64,000 nt of DNA from Peribacillus asahii (GTDB lineage Bacteria > Bacillota > Bacilli > Bacillales > DSM-1321), in contig NZ_CP026095.1 in NCBI RefSeq assembly GCF_004006295.1, forward strand, positions 392,501 to 456,500, in the 5' to 3' direction. The notes beneath the pieces are model-generated. The model was not told the DNA's origin. It worked only from the letters and a program-made list of their open reading frames with translations, and ran no database searches. The position numbers were made by a program, and so were the translations under genes. Positions 59,740 to 64,000 of this stretch are shown piece after piece (the first letter of the stretch is position 1; each line of letters starts with the position of its first letter).

Positions 59740-60276
59740 ATGAAATTATTAGGAATATCTGGAACTGTTATTGGGGCGAAAACATGCGTTGTTGTACAGA
59801 AGATTTTAGAGGAAGTTAAAAAAACACATCCGGAAGTTGACGTGGAATTGTTGGACTTGAGAAATTACTCTGTTTCCTTGTGTGATGGACGTGACCTTTC
59901 CAGTTATTCGGATGATACAAAAAAGGTTGTTGACATTGTTTCGTCTGCTGATTTCTATATTATCGGTACCCCGATATTTCAAGGCTCTCTCTCTGGGGCG
60001 CTTAAAAACTTGTTTGACTTGGTGCATCCGCAAATTCTACGCAATAAAGTAATGGGGTTTATTGCTACAGGTGGAACTTATCAACATTACTTAGTGATTG
60101 AAAATCAATTAAAACCAATTGCTGGTTATTTTCGGGCCTTCGTAGCACCGGGCTCTGTTTACGCTCATACCGACCATTTCAATAAGCAGAATGAAATAGT
60201 GGATGAAGAAGTATTAAGCAGAATTTCGGATTTGGCAAAAGAAGTAGTCTTTATGCAAAAAGCATTAAAAGCCTAA
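59740..60276 (+). CDS. NAD(P)H-dependent FMN/FAD reductase (flavodoxin fold)
   Basis: This 178-residue protein is of the SsuE/ArsH-like NADPH:FMN reductase family. The start LLGISGTVIGAKTCVVV gives the phosphate loop and YIIGTPIFQGSLSGALKNLFD the flavin-contact segment. It probably supplies reduced flavin to the HpaB-like hydroxylase (and perhaps to the LLM enzyme). A clear AAGGAGGA site precedes the ATG. The 99-base gap upstream holds only a C-run and no gene. Confidence 0.85.
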   Translation: MKLLGISGTVIGAKTCVVVQKILEEVKKTHPEVDVELLDLRNYSVSLCDGRDLSSYSDDTKKVVDIVSSADFYIIGTPIFQGSLSGALKNLFDLVHPQILRNKVMGFIATGGTYQHYLVIENQLKPIAGYFRAFVAPGSVYAHTDHFNKQNEIVDEEVLSRISDLAKEVVFMQKALKA

Positions 60277-60365
60277 GTAATGAAACAGTATATTGGGAAA
60301 TCCTTTTCACCCGTAGTCTGGATGATAAAAATTTATTTTTATAATTCTTTATAGGGAGTACTTCA

Positions 60366-60557
60366 ATGCCTATCGTTGAAATGAAAATTATAGAGGGTCG
60401 AGATCAAGAAATAAAAAACCGCTTGATTGAAAATGTAACACAAACGGTATCTGAAACGTTAGGGGTATCCCCCGAAAGTATTAGGATTTTAATTCATGAA
60501 ATTCCATCAATACATTGGGCCATTGGGGGAGAAACGGTTCAAAAAAGAAGAGGGTAA
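60366..60557 (+). CDS. 4-oxalocrotonate tautomerase
   Basis: This 63-residue tautomerase of the 4-OT family has the catalytic proline directly after the start Met (PIVEMKIIEGR) and Arg11 in the conserved position. The SPESIRILIHEIPSIHWAIG segment matches the family. It interconverts the enol and keto forms of 4-oxalocrotonate (2-oxohex-3-enedioate) after deamination of 2-aminomuconate. GGGAG precedes the start. Confidence 0.88.
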   Translation: MPIVEMKIIEGRDQEIKNRLIENVTQTVSETLGVSPESIRILIHEIPSIHWAIGGETVQKRRG

Positions 60558-60651
60558 TGGTGACAAATTTAAATAAGGCGATATGGATCTTAAGCTCTCA
60601 CAAAAATCAAACAATGAAACAATAAAAAACATATATGGAGTGATTAAAACT

Positions 60652-61200
60652 ATGAGTACTTTGAATAAAACTTTTAATACCATTAATTTATGGAAATTTA
60701 TTGAGGAAAATAAAGATCAACTTAAACCTCCAGTGAATAATAAAGTGATTTGGAAAGATGCAGAATTGATGGTTCAAGTTATTGGGGGCCCGAATAAACG
60801 ACGTGAATTCCATGTAGACCCATCAGAAGAAATTTTCTATCAGCTAAAGGGGGATTGTTATGTAGAAATCATCAATGAAGAAGGGAAGAGGGAGGTAATA
60901 ACTGTAAAGGAAGGAGAGTTATTTTGGCTTCCTCCAAATGTTCCCCATTCTCCGCATAGGGTTGCTGATACTATTGGTATTGTAATAGAACGTAACAGGG
61001 CAAAAGGAGAGAGTGAGGACTTTGTCTGGTTCTGCGATAAGTGTGATCATGAGATGCATCGAGTAAATGTTCAGCTAACCAATATTGAAACGCAAGTGAA
61101 AGAAGCAATTAATGGATTTAACAGTAGCCTTGAACTCCGGACATGTAAAAATTGTGGACATGTTATGTCGACGGAAGCAGGGGAATGGAAATGCGAGTAG
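60652..61200 (+). CDS. nbaC: 3-hydroxyanthranilate 3,4-dioxygenase
   Basis: This extradiol cupin enzyme opens the ring of 3-hydroxyanthranilate to 2-amino-3-carboxymuconate semialdehyde. ATG 60652 gives 182 residues; the frame extends back to 60583 but those residues are not family-like. The iron ligands are H54, E60 and H99 in REFHVDPSEEIFYQ and NVPHSPHR. A second rubredoxin-type metal site is complete: C128, C131, C165 and C168. Its last 10 bases overlap the decarboxylase gene. Confidence 0.92.
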   Translation: MSTLNKTFNTINLWKFIEENKDQLKPPVNNKVIWKDAELMVQVIGGPNKRREFHVDPSEEIFYQLKGDCYVEIINEEGKREVITVKEGELFWLPPNVPHSPHRVADTIGIVIERNRAKGESEDFVWFCDKCDHEMHRVNVQLTNIETQVKEAINGFNSSLELRTCKNCGHVMSTEAGEWKCE

Positions 61201-62195
61201 ATTTTCATACACATATTATTCCAGAGAGTATTCCAGATTTCTTAAAAAAATTTCAAGGAGATCGATGGCCTGTCCTACAACGAACTTGTTCCTGTGGAGC
61301 CAATATTATGGTTGCGGGAAAAGTTTTTCGAGAAGTGACAGATCAAGTTTGGAGCCCTGAAAAGCGAATTCAAGACATGGAACGAGAAAAGGTGGATATG
61401 CAGGTTTTATCCCCTATTCCTGTAACATTTTCTTATTGGGCGCCTGCTGAAGAAGCGGAAATTATGGCCCGTATTCAAAATGACTTTATCGCAGAAACAG
61501 TAAATCAGTATCCAACAAAATTTATTGGACTAGGTACGGTCCCATTGCAAAATGCAACTCTTGCTATTCGAGAGATGGATCGCTGTATTCACGAGTTGGG
61601 CTTAAAGGGGATTGAAATTGGAACTAATGTAAATGGAAAAAATCTAGATGATCCTTCATTAGTTGAATTTTTTGAAATGTGTGAGAAGTGGGAGGTTCCT
61701 CTATTTGTTCACCCATGGGAGACGTTAGGAGGAGAAAGAATGCCCCGTCACAATTTAATGTACACGGTCGGCATGCCTAGTGAAACGGCCCTAGCAGCAG
61801 CTAGTTTAATATTGGGCGGTGTGATGGAGAAGTTTCCTAGGTTAAAAATTTGCTTTTCTCACGGCGGAGGATCTTTCCCATTCATTCTTCCTCGATTAGA
61901 TAAAGGGTGGCAAGTATGGCCGCATTTACGACTAATCGACAAACCTCCAAGTTATTATGCCAAGAAGTTTTATTTTGATTCGATTGTAAATGATCCAGTG
62001 AATATCAAATATCTCGTTGAAAATTTTGGACATGATCGAGTGATTATGGGGTCGGATTACCCATTCTTACTTCGAGAAGTTCCACCGGGCCAGGTTATTG
62101 ACGATGCCATGGCACTCACTTCAGAACAAAAGCTAGCTATGCTTGGAGAGAATGCTCTTAAATTTTTAAATATGGAAAAAGCGGTGATTAAATAA
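61191..62195 (+). CDS. nbaD: 2-amino-3-carboxymuconate-6-semialdehyde decarboxylase
   Basis: The protein has 334 residues from ATG 61191, the length of characterised ACMSD. The amidohydrolase metal motif HTH (DFHTHIIP) is at residues 6-8. The segments FVHPWETLGGERM, LKICFSHGGGSFPFILPR and VIMGSDYPF match ACMSD and carry the remaining zinc ligands. It decarboxylates the unstable semialdehyde from the dioxygenase to 2-aminomuconate semialdehyde. It overlaps both neighbours, so translation is coupled. Confidence 0.92.
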   Translation: MRVDFHTHIIPESIPDFLKKFQGDRWPVLQRTCSCGANIMVAGKVFREVTDQVWSPEKRIQDMEREKVDMQVLSPIPVTFSYWAPAEEAEIMARIQNDFIAETVNQYPTKFIGLGTVPLQNATLAIREMDRCIHELGLKGIEIGTNVNGKNLDDPSLVEFFEMCEKWEVPLFVHPWETLGGERMPRHNLMYTVGMPSETALAAASLILGGVMEKFPRLKICFSHGGGSFPFILPRLDKGWQVWPHLRLIDKPPSYYAKKFYFDSIVNDPVNIKYLVENFGHDRVIMGSDYPFLLREVPPGQVIDDAMALTSEQKLAMLGENALKFLNMEKAVIK

Positions 62196-62656
62196 TGAAA
62201 AACCAAACGATGACACCTGAAGAAAGATTGGAAGAACTAGGATTAGTACTACCTGCACCGCGTCAAGCGGCTGGGAACTATGTCAGCTGTGTACGGACAG
62301 GAAACTTGATTTTTACGTCTGGACAAGGTACCGATGAGTATCGCGGCAAGCTCGGTAAGGATGTAACGATTGAAGTTGGATATGATGCTGCTAAGCAGTG
62401 CATGATGAATCTCTTGACAGTCGTAAAACAAGAGATCGGGGAACTAAGTAAAGTAAAACGCATTGTTAAAATATTAGGGTTTGTGAATAGTACTCCTGAT
62501 TTTACTAATCAGCCCCAAGTAATGAATGGTGCTTCAGATTTGTTGGTAGAAGTATTCGGCGAGAAAGGGAAACATGGAAGATCGGCTGTTGGAATGGGCC
62601 AACTCCCACATAATAATGCGGTCGAAGTGGAAATGATCTTAGAGATAGAGGAATAG
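62195..62656 (+). CDS. nbaF: RidA-family 2-aminomuconate deaminase
   Basis: This 153-residue RidA/YjgF-type protein is longer than housekeeping RidA by about 25 residues. It contains NYVSCVRTGNLIFTSGQG, and the C-terminal QLPHNNAVEVEMILEIEE lacks the arginine of the usual RARVEVE-type motif seen in imine deaminases. Aminomuconate deaminases in nba/amn clusters belong to this variant. TAATG overlap with the previous gene and GAGGAT before the next gene place it in one operon. Confidence 0.85.
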   Translation: MKNQTMTPEERLEELGLVLPAPRQAAGNYVSCVRTGNLIFTSGQGTDEYRGKLGKDVTIEVGYDAAKQCMMNLLTVVKQEIGELSKVKRIVKILGFVNSTPDFTNQPQVMNGASDLLVEVFGEKGKHGRSAVGMGQLPHNNAVEVEMILEIEE

Positions 62657-62666
62657 GAGGATACAA

Positions 62667-64000
62667 ATGAGCTCTTTACAGGGAAATCAAATGAAAGTGA
62701 AAGACGCAAAACTTTTTATCAACGGTGAATATATTAATGCGATATCAGGTGAGACATTCGATACGATTGATCCTTCAACAAACCGGAAACTTGCTTCAGT
62801 GGCAAATGCTGGTGAGCAAGATGTTAAGTATGCGATTGAGGTCGCACAACGTACGTTCGAAAGTGGTATTTGGAGTGAAATGCCGGTTGAGGAAAGATCG
62901 AAAATTCTTTGTAGAATGTCTGATTTAGTTATGGAACGAGTAAATGAGTTGGCTCTTATTGAAACGCTAGATGTTGGAAAGCCAATTAAAGAGAGTCGAG
63001 AATTTGATATTCCTAGGGCGGCATCTAATTTACGTTTCTTTGCTGAAATGGCTAAATATGTCCACCAAGAGAATTATCAACAATCTAAACATATGTCCTA
63101 TACAAAGTATGCAGCAGCAGGTGTGACTAGCTTGATCATTCCATGGAATCTTCCTTTTATGCAAATGACATGGAAGGTATCTGCAGCATTGGCTGCCGGA
63201 AATACAGTCGTTGTGAAGCCGGCCTCTTATACACCACTCAGTGCGGTTATGTTAGGGGAAATTGCTAATGAAGCAGGACTTCCCCCAGGTGTCTTAAATA
63301 TTATTACTGGACCGGGTGGAACCGTCGGTACTGCAATGTCCACAAACCCATATGTACGCCGTATTTCTTTTGTTGGGGAAACGACGACCGGTCAAACGGT
63401 TATGAAAAACGCTGCTTCCCAATTAATCCCTGTATCGCTTGAATTGGGCGGGAAGTCAGCCAATATCGTTTTTGAAGATGCAGATCTAGATGAGGCGGTA
63501 AAAGGTTCGATTGAAGCTATTTTTAGAAATCAAGGGGAAATCTGCTTGGCCGGTTCTCGCTTGTTAGTACAAGAAAGCATTTATGATAAATTTTTAGACA
63601 AGTTTGTTAATGCTGTCAAGAAGATTAAGGTTGGAGATCCGTTGGATGAAACTACCGATATGGGAGCTCTAGTTTCCCGCAGTCATTTAGAAACAGTAGA
63701 TCATCATGTTCAATCCGGAATGTCTGAAGGGGCAAAACTAGCAATTGGTGGTAAGCGAATTGTGGGATTAGGTGAAGGAAACTTCTATGAGCCTACTGTT
63801 CTTTACGATGTAGATAACAAAATGAGAGTAGCCCAAGATGAAATATTTGGTCCTGTACTTGTTGTGATTCCTTTTAAAACAGAAGAAGAGGCAGTGAGCA
63901 TTGCCAATGACTCGATTTACGGTCTTGCGGGTGTGGTCTGGACGAATGATCTACAGCGAGCTCACAGAGTTGCCTCCCGAGTCAATTCTGGCTTGTTCTG
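62667..64000 (+). CDS. nbaE: 2-aminomuconate semialdehyde dehydrogenase (3' end cut off by window)
   Basis: At least 444 residues are visible; the gene runs off the window. ATG 62667 follows TAGGAGG. The ALDH motifs are IIPWNLPFMQ, FVGETTTGQ, LELGGKSANIVF and the nucleophile Cys293 in NQGEICLAGSR. The ETTTG loop and RNQGEICL context suit hydroxymuconic/aminomuconic semialdehyde dehydrogenases. It would oxidise 2-aminomuconate semialdehyde to 2-aminomuconate for the RidA-type deaminase. It clearly differs from the ALDH at 52051. Confidence 0.88.
   Translation, partial: MSSLQGNQMKVKDAKLFINGEYINAISGETFDTIDPSTNRKLASVANAGEQDVKYAIEVAQRTFESGIWSEMPVEERSKILCRMSDLVMERVNELALIETLDVGKPIKESREFDIPRAASNLRFFAEMAKYVHQENYQQSKHMSYTKYAAAGVTSLIIPWNLPFMQMTWKVSAALAAGNTVVVKPASYTPLSAVMLGEIANEAGLPPGVLNIITGPGGTVGTAMSTNPYVRRISFVGETTTGQTVMKNAASQLIPVSLELGGKSANIVFEDADLDEAVKGSIEAIFRNQGEICLAGSRLLVQESIYDKFLDKFVNAVKKIKVGDPLDETTDMGALVSRSHLETVDHHVQSGMSEGAKLAIGGKRIVGLGEGNFYEPTVLYDVDNKMRVAQDEIFGPVLVVIPFKTEEEAVSIANDSIYGLAGVVWTNDLQRAHRVASRVNSGLF

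Noticed and set aside
62725..62928. 67-codon plus-strand frame inside the last aldehyde dehydrogenase
   Set aside because: Out of phase with the ALDH frame, which carries all conserved motifs.

Overview
The window comes from a low-GC, Gram-positive, spore-former-type chromosome of the family Bacillaceae. Codon use, AGGAGG ribosome sites, T-tailed terminators and lipobox lipoproteins all fit. The gene order pur operon - yerA - yerB - yerC - pcrB - pcrA - ligA - camS - gatCAB - dgkB - rlmCD is the backbone known from Bacillus subtilis. The species is not identifiable from sequence reading alone.

Region 1 (1-12.8 kb) is the purine biosynthesis operon, purE (5' end cut off) K B C S Q L F M N H D, tightly packed with many start/stop overlaps and closed by a strong terminator. 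Region 2 (12.8-34.3 kb) is the conserved yer/pcr/lig/gat block. It includes a BdbD-BdbC thiol oxidoreductase pair, a MerR-type regulator with a cobalamin-binding-like domain divergent from an HrtBA-like ABC exporter, diacylglycerol kinase DgkB, and an RlmCD-type methyltransferase that has lost three of its four Fe-S cysteines.

Region 3 (34.3-46.4 kb) is an accessory and transport region. It has an M48-type metallopeptidase, remnants of a serine recombinase and of an EamA transporter, an unrecognised coiled-coil protein, a glutamine-type ABC transporter, an APC permease (whose promoter and first codons also exist as a broken copy upstream of the ABC transporter), a structured double-hairpin repeat, an OPT-family transporter with a PqqD-like partner, and the cystine carrier TcyP.

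Region 4 (46.4-64 kb) is the most interesting part. Four tandem Crp/Fnr-type regulators face a large catabolic cluster. Its enzymes can be read as one route: an isatin-hydrolase-like cyclase gives isatinate (2-aminophenylglyoxylate), a benzoylformate-decarboxylase-like ThDP enzyme gives 2-aminobenzaldehyde, and an aldehyde dehydrogenase gives anthranilate. A three-part hydroxylase (HpaB-like oxygenase, stand-alone FAD synthetase domain, flavin reductase) gives 3-hydroxyanthranilate. 3-Hydroxyanthranilate dioxygenase, ACMS decarboxylase, aminomuconate-semialdehyde dehydrogenase, a RidA-type deaminase and a 4-oxalocrotonate tautomerase then carry carbon toward central metabolism. The last dehydrogenase runs off the right edge, so the lower-pathway genes are presumably outside the window. 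The cluster looks assembled in pieces: it contains a dead second cyclase, a relic of a 2-oxoacid:ferredoxin oxidoreductase beta subunit, and a GC-rich RutA/SsuD-like monooxygenase with foreign codon use. The upper half (isatin to anthranilate) is inference; the lower half rests on clear family motifs. No rRNA, tRNA or CRISPR array was seen.
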